The notes under the pieces were generated by a model that saw nothing but the letters and a program-made list of their open reading frames with translations, was not told where the DNA came from and did not search any database. From positions 1 through 13,787 of the forward strand of contig CAYXVG010000106.1 of NCBI GenBank assembly GCA_964468205.1: DNA of 13,787 nt. Reading direction: 5' to 3'. This stretch comes from CAWELS01 sp964468205. Its GTDB lineage: Bacteria > Acidobacteriota > Terriglobia > Bryobacterales > Bryobacteraceae. This document shows, in pieces, positions 1-8,800 of this stretch; position 1 is the stretch's first letter, and each line of letters begins with the position of its first letter. The translations under genes were made by a program, and so were the position numbers.

Positions 1-1
1 G

Positions 2-82
2 CCTTCGCCAGCCGAGCATCCCGGCTCGGATTGCCTCAGCCTGCGTCAGCGGCTCGTAATCCCCCGCCCACACTACCCCCAC
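2..82 (-). CDS. Possible 5' end of a leftward gene cut by the window edge
   Basis: On the minus strand a frame is open from a TGA near position 114 to the window edge. Read from a GTG at 82-80 it gives about 27 residues, including DYEPLTQAEAIRAGMLGWRR, which looks like real protein. A second GTG lies at 73-71 behind a G-run that could serve as a weak ribosome binding site. No family is recognisable from so short a piece. Plus-strand frames over the same bases are also open for a while, so coding is not proven. If real, this gene is divergent from the receptor gene and shares its upstream region. Confidence 0.2.
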   Translation of the reverse strand, partial: MGVVWAGDYEPLTQAEAIRAGMLGWRR

Positions 83-166
83 TAGTGTATTTTTGTCGGC
101 TAATCCCCCAGATCAAGGCTATAGACGTTACGGTCGTATATCAATAAACTACCTACGGGGTTAGTG
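57..166. promoter_or_regulatory. Cluster of TA-rich/CCCC motifs upstream of the receptor gene
   Basis: TAATCCCCC occurs twice, at 57-65 and 101-109. A related CACTACCCCC lies at 71-80, directly followed by the palindrome CACTAGTG (80-87). The reverse complement of a similar motif, CACTAACCCC, lies at 157-166. Such repetition just upstream of a regulated outer-membrane receptor suggests operator or activator sites. A -10-like TATAGA (120-125) or TATATC (137-142) lies within or beside the cluster, but neither has a convincing -35 at normal spacing. The motifs are directly visible; the regulatory role is inference. Confidence 0.25.
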
Positions 167-185
167 TACGTCCACAAGTTTTCCG

Positions 186-193
186 AAAGGGAG
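186..193 (+). promoter_or_regulatory. Ribosome binding site of the TonB-dependent receptor gene
   Basis: AAAGGGAG ends 7 bases before the ATG at 201. This fixes the start at that ATG, which also opens directly into a signal peptide. Confidence 0.7.
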
Positions 194-200
194 TAGAAAA

Positions 201-3200
201 ATGAAAACCAATAGCCGGCCGGCTCCGGCCGTCTTATTTGTCCTTCTCCTCGCTCTGATTGGCACGCTGCCGCTGGCGGCGCAGACCGCGCAGGGCAGAA
301 TCTCCGGTACCATATCGGACTCCTCGGGTGCTGTCATCCCGGGTGCCGAAGTCTCTGCGGTCAATGCCGATACGGGTCTCACCACCCGCGCCACAGCCAA
401 CGAGGTCGGGCTCTATGTCCTGTCGTTCCTCCAACCGGGACCTTACAACATCAGCGTCTCTTCCGAGGGCTTCAAACGCTACGAGCGCAGTCGAATTGTC
501 GTCGAGACCTCCCAGGTTCTCGAACTGAACATTGAGATGGAGTTGGGCGCCATCACCGAAACGGTCACTGTCACCTCGCAAGTCCCGCTCCTTCAAACGT
601 CAGACGCTACGGTCGATCAATTCATCGACCAGCGCGCCGTCAACGACATGCCACTCGCCAACCGGCGGGCGTTGGAACTCGTCCGCCTGAGTTCAAATGC
701 CGTCTTCGTCGACTATGGCGGTGACGCCAAACCGATCTTCGCCGTGGCCGGCGGGCGCGGCTACAAAAGCACATACCTCCTTGACGGCGGAAACATCCAG
801 AACATCCGCATGGCCTCGGCCCAGGTCGACATCGACCCGCCCGTCGAAGTGATCAAGGAGTTCCGCGTCGTGCAGAACGGCTACGCTGCCGAATTCGGCG
901 GCTCGGCCAGCGGTGTCCTCATCAGCACTACGAAATCGGGTACGAACGAGATACACGGCAGCATATTCGAATACTTCCGCAACGACAAGCTTGACGCCGC
1001 CGGTTTCTTCGCCCCCACCCAGGGAGACAAGAAGATTAAGGCGCCGCTCCGCTACAACCTCTTCGGAGGCACCGCCGGCGGCCCGATCATCAAGAACCGG
1101 ACCCACTTCTTCGCAGGCTACGAAGGGACCCGGAAGAAGACTGGCAGCACCCAAATCCTCACCGTGCCGGACGCCCGCCAGCGGGCGGGTGACTTCAGCC
1201 AGACCGTGAACGCGGGCGGCAATCTGATTCCCATCTACGATCCGAACAGTACGCAGACGGTCGGCGGCAAGAACGTGCGCGATACGTTCCCGGGGAATAT
1301 CATTCCGTCGAACGCACTGGATCCCGTCGCCGCTAAACTTGCCAAGTATTGGCCGGAACCGAACAAAGCCGCGACGAATCTCGCCGGCGCCCAGAACTTC
1401 TCCGGCAACCGCACAAATTCCTTCGACCGTGACAATGTCACCGCCCGTGTGGACCATGCCTTCTCCGACAACAACCGGTTCTACTTCCGGTTCGTCTACA
1501 ACAAGGATCCATACACGTGGAGCAGCAACTATCCTTTCGGCGGCGTCGGTGATACGCAGTCGCCAATCTCCCCAACGCGATGGGAGACCTCATACTTGGC
1601 AAAGGATACGCATACCGTCTCGCCCAATCTGATCACCGACTTCGGTTACTCGTTCAGCAACCGCACCTGGTACGCCTACAGCGCGGGACTTGGCAGCGGC
1701 GTGGTTCCGGAAATCGGACTCCCCAACACCTCGCCCGATTCCTTCCCGGCGATTCGGGGAACCGCGATGGCCGACCTCGGCAACGGACAAGAGCGCAAGC
1801 AAATGCCGATCCGCCAGCACCAGATATCGAATAGCTGGACCTGGGTCCAGAACAACCACGTCTTCAAGTTCGGCGGCGAAGTGCGCAAGGGCATCAACGT
1901 CGACCTCAACCGTCCCATCGTCAGCGGGCAGTTCAACTTCTCGAAAACCGGTTCGGATCAGCCGGGCGTCTCCGCTTCGGGCCTACCCTTTGCCAGCTAT
2001 ATGCTCGGCTGGGTCAATGGATACTCGACCCGCGAAACCATGGAACTGGACCGATACAGCTACTACCTGGCCTGGTACGCTCAGGACGATTGGAAGGTCA
2101 CCCAGAATCTGACCCTCAACATCGGCATGCGTTGGGAAACCGACACGCCGGTGACGGACAAGAACAATCGCAACAACAGCTTTGACCGCTACCAGATCAA
2201 CCCGGTTTCCGGCACCCCTGGCGTCGTGAAGTTCTCCGGGATCGGCGGTTGGGAAGAAGCTCCCTACCGTAACGACTGGAACAACTTCGGGCCCCGTTTC
2301 GGTTTCGCCTGGAAACCCGGCGGGTCGCTCAACTGGGTGGTCCGCGGCGGCTACGGCATCTTCTACGAGATGCCTTCTACTTCCGCCAACGCCGCCACTT
2401 TGGGCTTCGAGCTTTCCGCGGCAACATCATCACCGGATAATGGCATCACACCCGCCTTTCTGTTGCAAAACGGGCCGAACGTGAGCGCCATCCCGGGCGA
2501 GCTTGACGACTCGTTCGGCGCAGTGCCGGTTGGTCAAAAGGTAACAACGAACGTCACGTTCTATGAGCAGAACCGCCGCTCGGGATACGCGCACCACGTC
2601 AACTTCGGCATACAGCGCCTGCTGCCGGGCGACATGCTGTTGGAGGTGAACTACACCGGCAACCTCAGCCGCAAACTTCCGAACGGGAACATGAACATCA
2701 ACCAGGTTCCCATCGAGAACGCATCCGCGGGCAACGCCCAGGTGAAGCGTCCGTATCCGCAGTTCGGCAACGTGACAGTTCTGTCGCCAACCATCGGCGC
2801 CAACAACTACCACTCCGGCAACCTCAAGCTCGAAAAGCGCCTTTCCTCCGGACTGGCATTCATGAGCGGATACACCTGGTCCAAGGCAATCGGCGACGCC
2901 AACAATCAGACGGGCAGTCTCGGCGATAACCAGAACTACCAGGATGCCTACAACCGCCGTCTCGACCGCGGTCTCGACGCCCTCGATATCCGGCACCGCT
3001 TCACCTGGAGCTCAACCTATGATCTCCCGTGGGGCACGGGCCGCCGGTGGCTTTCTAACCACTGGTCCCGGCACGTCGTTGGCGGCTGGAATCTCGGAGC
3101 CGTCATCCAGCTTCAGACCGGCGGGCCGTTCACCGTCACCATGAACAACAACACCACCAACAGCTTCTCGGCGGGTGGGCAGCGCGCGAATGTGATCGGC

Positions 3201-3524
3201 GACCCGAACCTCCCGACTGATGAGCGCACTGTGCAACGCTGGTTCAACACCGAGGCGTTCACCGCGCCTGATCCTTACACCTTCGGCAACGCCGGCCGCG
3301 GCATCGTCCGCGGCGATGGCCGGATTGTCTTCGATCTCTCGTTTGGCAAGAACTTCCCCTTCGGAGAACAGCGCCGCGTACAGTTCCGGGCCGATTTCTT
3401 CAATGCCCTGAACCATCCCGACTTCGCCTTGCCAAACCGCAGCCTCGGCGCGGCGAACTACGGAACCATCGGCGGCGCCACTGCGGGCCGCACCATTCAG
3501 TTCGGCGCGCGGATCGAGTTCTAG
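201..3524 (+). CDS. TonB-dependent outer-membrane receptor with N-terminal carboxypeptidase-regulatory-like domain
   Basis: This 1107-aa protein is an Oar-like TonB-dependent receptor, which would import a bulky substrate (often an oligosaccharide or metal chelate in this family) across the outer membrane using TonB energy. Residues 1-28 form a signal peptide with a hydrophobic core ending in PLAAQ. Residues about 31-115 form a carboxypeptidase-regulatory-like beta-sandwich (GRISGTISDSSGAVIPGAEV). The plug follows at about 125-245 and includes TYLLDGG and EFGGSASGVLISTTKSGTN (231-249). The rest is beta-barrel, rich in alternating aromatic strands, and ends in ARIEF with the terminal Phe expected of Omp85-inserted barrels. 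Length is normal for the family (about 1000-1200 aa). No sigma/anti-sigma pair or SusD-like partner lies next to it here, so the substrate cannot be inferred. Confidence 0.95.
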   Translation: MKTNSRPAPAVLFVLLLALIGTLPLAAQTAQGRISGTISDSSGAVIPGAEVSAVNADTGLTTRATANEVGLYVLSFLQPGPYNISVSSEGFKRYERSRIVVETSQVLELNIEMELGAITETVTVTSQVPLLQTSDATVDQFIDQRAVNDMPLANRRALELVRLSSNAVFVDYGGDAKPIFAVAGGRGYKSTYLLDGGNIQNIRMASAQVDIDPPVEVIKEFRVVQNGYAAEFGGSASGVLISTTKSGTNEIHGSIFEYFRNDKLDAAGFFAPTQGDKKIKAPLRYNLFGGTAGGPIIKNRTHFFAGYEGTRKKTGSTQILTVPDARQRAGDFSQTVNAGGNLIPIYDPNSTQTVGGKNVRDTFPGNIIPSNALDPVAAKLAKYWPEPNKAATNLAGAQNFSGNRTNSFDRDNVTARVDHAFSDNNRFYFRFVYNKDPYTWSSNYPFGGVGDTQSPISPTRWETSYLAKDTHTVSPNLITDFGYSFSNRTWYAYSAGLGSGVVPEIGLPNTSPDSFPAIRGTAMADLGNGQERKQMPIRQHQISNSWTWVQNNHVFKFGGEVRKGINVDLNRPIVSGQFNFSKTGSDQPGVSASGLPFASYMLGWVNGYSTRETMELDRYSYYLAWYAQDDWKVTQNLTLNIGMRWETDTPVTDKNNRNNSFDRYQINPVSGTPGVVKFSGIGGWEEAPYRNDWNNFGPRFGFAWKPGGSLNWVVRGGYGIFYEMPSTSANAATLGFELSAATSSPDNGITPAFLLQNGPNVSAIPGELDDSFGAVPVGQKVTTNVTFYEQNRRSGYAHHVNFGIQRLLPGDMLLEVNYTGNLSRKLPNGNMNINQVPIENASAGNAQVKRPYPQFGNVTVLSPTIGANNYHSGNLKLEKRLSSGLAFMSGYTWSKAIGDANNQTGSLGDNQNYQDAYNRRLDRGLDALDIRHRFTWSSTYDLPWGTGRRWLSNHWSRHVVGGWNLGAVIQLQTGGPFTVTMNNNTTNSFSAGGQRANVIGDPNLPTDERTVQRWFNTEAFTAPDPYTFGNAGRGIVRGDGRIVFDLSFGKNFPFGEQRRVQFRADFFNALNHPDFALPNRSLGAANYGTIGGATAGRTIQFGARIEF

Positions 3525-3538
3525 CGCAGCCGCATAGC

Positions 3539-3574
3539 CCGGCATGCAGGCCCTGGGAACGGCCTGCATGCCGG
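3539..3574 (+). terminator. Perfect 14-bp hairpin after the receptor gene
   Basis: Arms CCGGCATGCAGGCC (3539-3552) and GGCCTGCATGCCGG (3561-3574) pair perfectly around an 8-base loop, starting 14 bases after the receptor stop codon. It is placed like a transcription terminator, but the downstream bases are AGCAGTCCCCC, with no U-tract. It may act as an mRNA 3'-end stabiliser or a Rho-assisted or U-less terminator. Because the arms are symmetric it could also work on the other strand. Confidence 0.55.
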
Positions 3575-3812
3575 AGCAGTCCCCCACCCTTCCACCGGCC
3601 TCCCCGGCAGCCGTGACATGAAACGGAACCCGCCCGCTGGCGGTCATCCTTGCGGAGACAGCCTGCGGAGAGACAGGAACGGCAAGCCGATACTTGGTTC
3701 TTCGCCGCCCCGTCATCGAGGGCCGGACCCGCTGACCGCTTGGGAATTGCCATGCGGCACGGCTACCGGGCGCGCTCGACGGATCTTGTCACGCAAAAAC
3801 AGGTCTCCGGCC
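3575..3812. other. Intergenic stretch without recognisable gene
   Basis: Between the receptor hairpin and the protease ribosome binding site I see no convincing gene or promoter. The protease frame is open upstream to an ATG at 3650, but that extension would be a polar, Arg-rich 59-aa leader unlike site-2 proteases and lacks support. The only local structure is a short near-direct repeat (TGCGGAGACAG then TGCGGAGAGACAG, about 3652-3677). Confidence 0.5.
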
Positions 3813-3819
3813 GGGAAGG
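3813..3819 (+). promoter_or_regulatory. Ribosome binding site deciding the protease start
   Basis: GGGAAGG lies 7 bases before the ATG at 3827. This supports that internal ATG over the upstream in-frame ATG at 3650. Confidence 0.65.
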
Positions 3820-3826
3820 TATCAGA

Positions 3827-5005
3827 ATGTTCGATAAATCGATTCCGCTCTTCTCACTCTTCGGCTTCCAGGTGAAACTGGATCTGTCGTGGATCGTGAT
3901 CCTCGTCCTCGTCACCTGGACGCTGGGGATAGGATTCTTCCCGCGCGCCGTGGAAGACCAACCGCAACATGTCTACTGGCTGATGGGACTCGCGGGAGCG
4001 TTCGGGTTGTTCGGGTCCATTATCCTTCATGAATTCGGCCATTCAATCGTGGCCAGACGGTTCGGGATCCCCATGAAAGGCATCACTCTGTTCATCTTTG
4101 GCGGCGTCGCCGAGATGGAGAATGAGCCCCCCACGCCGAAATCCGAGCTCTTCATGGCAGTGGCGGGACCCGTTGTCAGCATCCTGCTCGCGGGGCTGTT
4201 TCTCGGGATTGGCTTTGGCGGCGAAAGGCTTGGCTGGCCTCGGCAAGCCACTGCCGTCTTGCTCTACCTCGGAGCGATCAATGGCCTGTTGGTCGCCTTC
4301 AATCTCGTGCCGGCCTTTCCGCTCGACGGCGGGCGCGTGCTGCGCTCGATCCTCTGGAACCGCACCAATGACCTGGTCAAAGCAACAAAAATCGCGTCCA
4401 GTATCGGATCGGGCTTTGGCATCGCCCTCATCGTTCTCGGAGTGGTCAGTTTCTTGTCCGGAAACTTCATCGGAGGCATGTGGTGGTTCCTCATCGGCCT
4501 GTTCCTGAGAGGCGCTTCCAAGAATTCCTACCAACAGGTTCAGATCCGGAAAGCGCTGGAGGGCGAGCCGATCACCCGCTTCATGAAAACCGATCCCGTC
4601 ACGGTCCCGCCCGACACCACGCTGGACAAGTTCGTCAACGACTATCTGTATGAACACCACTTCCAGATGTTCCCGGTCGTCGGCGGCTCCGGCGACCTCG
4701 CCGGCTGCATCACCGTGGATGACGTGAAGAAGGTGCCGCGGGAGGAGTGGAGTCAGCGCAACGTCCGGGAGGTACAGACGCAGTGCTCGGACGAGAATAC
4801 GGTTCCCCGCGACATCGACACCATGAAAGTGCTGTCCAGAATGCAGAAGACCGGCAACCAGCGGCTCCTGGTCGTCGAAAACGGGTCCCTCGCCGGGGTT
4901 ATCGTGCTGAAGGACATGCTCAGCCTTCTCGCCCTCAAAATGCGCCTGGAGGACGACGATGCCTCCCCGGAAGATCTGCATCGAATTCAGGCTCTCTCGC
5001 GTTAA
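3827..5005 (+). CDS. Site-2 protease (peptidase family M50) with C-terminal CBS domain pair
   Basis: The 392-aa product is an intramembrane zinc metalloprotease of the M50 / SpoIVFB-like group, which cleaves substrates within the membrane. The zinc-binding HExxH is HEFGH at residues 68-72. The second family motif is NLVPAFPLDGGR (159-170), whose Asp167 should be the third zinc ligand. Several hydrophobic segments are visible, around residues 20-37, 48-67, 108-131, 143-163, 196-210 and 215-228. Two CBS domains follow at about 248-308 and 313-372. CBS pairs usually bind adenine nucleotides, so activity may respond to energy state; that is family knowledge, not shown here. All catalytic residues are intact and the size is typical. 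No anti-sigma factor or other obvious substrate gene is adjacent. The start at 3827 is chosen for its ribosome binding site and for family length. Confidence 0.93.
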   Translation: MFDKSIPLFSLFGFQVKLDLSWIVILVLVTWTLGIGFFPRAVEDQPQHVYWLMGLAGAFGLFGSIILHEFGHSIVARRFGIPMKGITLFIFGGVAEMENEPPTPKSELFMAVAGPVVSILLAGLFLGIGFGGERLGWPRQATAVLLYLGAINGLLVAFNLVPAFPLDGGRVLRSILWNRTNDLVKATKIASSIGSGFGIALIVLGVVSFLSGNFIGGMWWFLIGLFLRGASKNSYQQVQIRKALEGEPITRFMKTDPVTVPPDTTLDKFVNDYLYEHHFQMFPVVGGSGDLAGCITVDDVKKVPREEWSQRNVREVQTQCSDENTVPRDIDTMKVLSRMQKTGNQRLLVVENGSLAGVIVLKDMLSLLALKMRLEDDDASPEDLHRIQALSR

Positions 5006-5116
5006 TCACTCTTCCATCCCCGGACGGCGCGCGCGCTCAAAACACGCCACCCGGCCGCGTCGACCCCATCGAACCCCACTTGAACCCCGGCTAGGCGTTT
5101 CGCCGTTCGCGCCAGT

Positions 5117-5144
5117 TTGAAAACTATATTCCCAGTAGTATCAA
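5117..5144 (+). promoter_or_regulatory. Weak sigma70-like promoter candidate
   Basis: TTGAAA (5117-5122) is followed after 16 bases by TATCAA (5139-5144). The -35 matches consensus at five of six positions and the -10 at four of six. If used, it would give a leader of about 690 bases plus the unknown gap, carrying the inverted repeat and minisatellite ahead of the YD-repeat gene. Pattern-based only. Confidence 0.2.
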
Positions 5145-5166
5145 GACACTACGCTGGCCACCCAAC

Positions 5167-5205
5167 TGCCCGCAATCGCCACCGGCGAAAATCGAATTGC
5201 GGGCA
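5167..5205. repeat. Nested inverted repeat (potential stem-loop)
   Basis: Outer arms TGCCCGCAAT (5167-5176) and ATTGCGGGCA (5196-5205) pair perfectly over 10 bp. Inside, CGCC (5177-5180) pairs with GGCG (5184-5187) around a 3-base loop, leaving an 8-base A-rich bulge (5188-5195). It lies 162 bases after the protease stop and could be a distal terminator-like structure, a leader RNA element or a protein-binding palindrome. No U-tract follows. Confidence 0.45.
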
Positions 5206-5311
5206 ACCCTCTGCGAAAGCCCCGCTACCATCGATGTTTACCAATCGAACGGCCATTAAAATCCGCCCGTCGGCCACCCCCTCTGTCACACCTCCATCAC
5301 ACCTCCACCCC

Positions 5312-5673
5312 GCCCCTCCGGCTCACCGCCGCGCCGGCACACCGCCCATCGGCTGTCGGTCCTCCGCCGGCCGCCCACCGGTACACCCACCCGCCGGCAC
5401 ACTGCTCCCCTGGTACACCGCCCCTCCGGCTCACCGTCCATCGGCTGTCAGTCCTCCGCCGGCACACTGGTCCCCCGTTACACCGCTCCTCCGGCTCACC
5501 GCCGCGCCGGTGCACCGCNNNNNNNNNNNNNNNNNNNNNNNNNNNNNNNNNNNNNNNNNNNNNNNNNNNNNNNNNNNNNNNNNNNNNNNNNNNNNNNNNN
5601 NNNNNNNNNNNNNNNNNNACACTGGTCCCCCGTTACACCGCTCCTCCGGCTCACCGCCGCGCCGGTGCACCGC
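5312..5673. repeat. C-rich modular minisatellite interrupted by an assembly gap
   Basis: A 17-base core GCYCCTCCGGCTCACCG occurs four times (5312-5328, 5420-5436, 5485-5501, 5640-5656). It belongs to a modular unit A-B-C-D. A is the core. B is a 17-base CCGCGCCGG-containing piece (5329-5345, 5502-5518, 5657-5673). C is a 25-base piece present at 5346-5370 and 5438-5462 with one mismatch. D begins CACACTG (5396-5419, 5463-5484, and from 5619 after the gap). The unit starting at 5420 lacks B, and the first has about 25 extra bases. The plus strand is extremely C-biased. Spacing of 108 and 65 bases makes a coding role unlikely. Confidence 0.85.
5519..5618. other. Run of 100 N (assembly gap)
   Basis: Exactly 100 N bases, the usual placeholder for a gap of unknown length. 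The 55 bases before it (5464-5518) are identical to the 55 bases after it (5619-5673), so the gap sits inside the tandem repeat and its true size is unknown. Confidence 0.98.
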
Positions 5674-5819
5674 CCATTCGGCACACCCCGGGGCAGCAAC
5701 CACCGCCCCTCCGGCCGTACCGCCCGGTTCAACATCGCCCCCGGCTGCGGGCGAAACATCCCCAAACGTTCGTCCACAAAAAAATCCCTATCGTGTGGTA
5801 TTGTTTAGAAATCGAATTC

Positions 5820-5831
5820 AAGGAGGAGGGG
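5820..5831 (+). promoter_or_regulatory. Strong ribosome binding site deciding the YD-repeat gene start
   Basis: AAGGAGGAGGGG lies just before ATG 5837 and is an almost ideal Shine-Dalgarno sequence. It places the start at 5837, where a signal peptide begins, and rejects the open extension upstream through the repeats and gap. Confidence 0.85.
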
Positions 5832-5836
5832 ACCCC

Positions 5837-8800
5837 ATGACATTCGTTAGACCTGTGGCCTTGCTGTACCTGTCGGCGGCCATTCTCGGCGCTCAAGGCG
5901 GTGGGGGAGTAACCGGATTCGCCGCCAGCGACCAGATTAGCCGCGAAAACCGGCTGCGCACCGAAAGCCTCGTCGCTTCCGGGGTCGATCTCGGCGCCGG
6001 CGCTTTCGTCTTCGAAACGCGGCTGATGACGGTCCACGGTTTGCAGGACGTCACATTTGACATCGCGTCAAACTCGTTGCTCACGGCAACCAGCGGAACG
6101 CTCGGCCGCGGCTGGGGACATCCCTACGAAGCCCGCCTGGTGGAACTGGGGGTATCGCCGTTCCGGCCCGTCGGCCTCGCCGAGGTGTACTGGGACGCGA
6201 ATCGCAAGAACGTTTTCCAGGATTCCGGCAACGGCGAAGACTACGAGTCGCTCGACGCCTCGTCCCGCTACGACCAACTCCGGAAGAATTCAAACGGCAC
6301 ATGGAGGCTTACCCTCCGCGACGGCACGGTCTACGAATTCGACTCCGATGGGCGCCTGACGTCAATCGCCAACAAGGTCCGGCAAAAATTGCAATTGAGC
6401 TACGAGGACGACCGGCTTGACAAGGTCACCGAGCCGGTCTCGGGACAGGAACTTCGGCTCTTCTATCGCCGGGACCGCAGTGAAGATCTGCTCCAACACA
6501 TCCAGGACGCGGCGGACCGCATCGTCTACTTCGACTACGACAATTCAAACCGCCTGACGGAGATCCGGGAGCCCGCCGCATTGGGGCCTGTCCATCCGTC
6601 CGCAATCCCGCTGGTCGTCCTCGAAATTCCGGACAATGATCCGGCCGGCCTGAGCTTGAGCATCTCCGGACCGGACGACCCCGGCCAAGTCGGGCTGGTG
6701 ATGTTCGCCTCCCTTCCCATCAGCCATCCCGACCCGTCCGAGCTGGTGGTCCGCCTCACCTCCCCCGCCGGAACACAGCTCAACATCCGGACCTCGAAAT
6801 CGACTCCCGGATGGAACCTCTCCAACGTCGTCTTCGACCACTTCGACGGCCAACAACAGGACGGCATCTGGAACATCCGAATCGTCGATTCCGTACCGGG
6901 GAATGCCGGCTCACTGGCCAGCTACGGGATGCGGTTCACCGGCCCCGCCTACACGACCCGCCTCACCTATAACCCGGCCAGCCAGATCGTTCGGGTCACC
7001 GCGCCGGATGGCGGGGTTGTCCTCACCAATACCTACGACCCGCAGGGCCGTATCGTCAGCCAGGACGACGGCGTCGCCACCAACCAGCCCGCGCGCTTTG
7101 CCTATGAAAACCGTCCCTCTGGAGGAGTTATCACGACCTACACGAACCGGACCGGCGCGGAGCAGGTCTACGAGCATGACTCCGATCTCAACCTCGTTAG
7201 CTACACCGACGCCCTCGGCCAGACCGACACCTTCGAGTACGACCAGGACGGGAATCGCATCCGCATGACCGACGCGCTCAACCGCGTCACCCGGTTCGTA
7301 TACGACATGGCCGGGAACCTGACCCGCGTGGTGGACCCGCTGGGCAACGCGACCGCCTACGCCTACGACTCCCGCAACAACCTCACCCGAATCACCGGCG
7401 CCCTCGGCCACGAGACCTCCTACACCTATACCAACGAGAACAATATTCGCCGCGTCCAGGACGCCATGTCGCATCAAGACAACAAGACCTATGGCGGAAG
7501 TTCCGAAATGCGGGGCAACCTGCTCCACGACGGAGCCGGCATGGACTACCGGTACACTTCCGGGAAGGTTACCGAAGCCACTCACCCTGCCAGCGGCAGC
7601 TCCGGCGCGGAATACGACGATATCGGCCGGCTGATCAAGACTAGCGACGGCGATGGCTTCGAGCGGCGGTATGAGTACGACGACCGCGGCAACGTGGTTC
7701 GCCAGATCGACGAGAAAAACAGCTCGACCCGCACGTTCTACGACGGCCGGGGCCGGAAAACGCGAACCGTCAACCCGGACGGCGGCCAGACCTTCCTCGA
7801 ATACGACGGCAACGACAATCTCATCAAGCTGACCGACGCTTCCGGAGCGGTCACCCGCTATGAGTACGACGGCGAGGACCGCCTTATCCGCCAAATCGAT
7901 CCACTCGGCAACGTCATGACCCTCGCCTACGACGACGCCGGTCAACTCGTCGCCGAGACCGATGAGCTCGGCAACACAATCCGCCGCGAGTACGACCCCG
8001 TCGGCAACGAGATTGGCATGTACGACGCCAACGGCGTCAGGATCGAGTCCGTTGTCTATGACGACCGCGACCTGCCGGTGGAAATCACCGACGCCCTGGG
8101 ATCCAAGGTCCGGATGACCTATGACGCCGCCGAGCGCCTCGTCAGGCTCATTGACGCGCGGGGCAAAGTCCGCGAATTCGAGTACGACTCGCTCGACCGC
8201 GAAACCGCCTCCACAGATCCGCTCAACCGCACGGCCCAGCAGAGCTACATGAGCGACGATGTGACCGATTCGCTGGTGGACGCCCGGGGCAACGAGATCT
8301 CCTTCGGCTACGATCCGGCCAATCGCATGACGCGGGTTAATTACCCTTGGGGAAGTACCTGGATTCGTTACAACGACCGCGACCTGCCGATCGAGATCGA
8401 TCACCGCGGCTCCGGCCGGACGATCGACTACGACTATGACCAAGCCGGGCGCATGGTCCGCATGGTGCAGTCGGGGGGCGGATCGACACGGCAGTTCAAC
8501 TACACCTACGATACCCTTGGCAATCTCACCAGCGTGCGCGACGGCGGCGGGTCGAACAACCCCATTCTCTCCTACACCTATGACGGCCTCAGCCGGGTGA
8601 CCCGGTTCATTGACAGCGCCGGCGACTTGATCGAGTACGCCTACGACGCCGCGGGCAACATGACCCGGATGACCTACCCCGACGGCAAGCGCGTCCGCTA
8701 TGGTTACGATGCCGCGGGCCGGCTGGTCTCCGTCGTCGATTGGGCCGGCCGCGAAACTGCCTACACCTACGACAAGAACGGACTGCTCACCGGAGTCGAC

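Larger units (their letters stand above)
5006..5836. other. 831-bp non-coding leader of the YD-repeat operon
   Basis: The stretch between the protease and the YD-repeat gene carries a weak promoter candidate (5117-5144), a nested inverted repeat (5167-5205), a C-rich modular minisatellite with an assembly gap (5312-5673) and a short A/T-richer patch (about 5775-5820) before the ribosome binding site. All frames stay open for long runs only because the C-rich repeat lacks stop codons. Repeat units of 108 and 65 bases rotate the reading frame between copies, which argues against coding. The upstream extension of the YD protein through this region is therefore not accepted. Confidence 0.7.

Noticed and set aside
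12..29. Hairpin CCGAGC/GCTCGG as a terminator of an upstream gene
   Set aside because: Only 6 bp with no U-tract, and the same bases may be coding on the minus strand.
3650..3826. 59-residue N-terminal extension of the site-2 protease
   Set aside because: The extension is polar and Arg-rich, unlike M50 proteases, whereas ATG 3827 has a ribosome binding site at the right distance and gives the usual family N-terminus.
5312..5673. CRISPR array
   Set aside because: Spacing is irregular (108 and 65 bases), the 'spacers' are themselves repeated modules, and no cas genes are present.
5297..5777. Cys/Gly/Arg-rich repeat protein on the minus strand of the minisatellite
   Set aside because: Open frames result from the lack of stop codons in the repeat. 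Unit lengths not divisible by three shift the frame between copies, and the frames cross the N gap.
5776..5820. Promoter with TATTGT (5799-5804) directly before the YD-repeat gene
   Set aside because: The region is relatively A/T-rich, but no acceptable -35 lies at normal spacing, so it is not listed as a feature.
5117..5836. In-frame upstream extension of the YD-repeat protein to give 1799 aa
   Set aside because: It runs through the C-rich minisatellite and 100 N, changes frame relative to the repeat units, and lacks a signal peptide. A near-perfect ribosome binding site and signal peptide mark the start at 5837.
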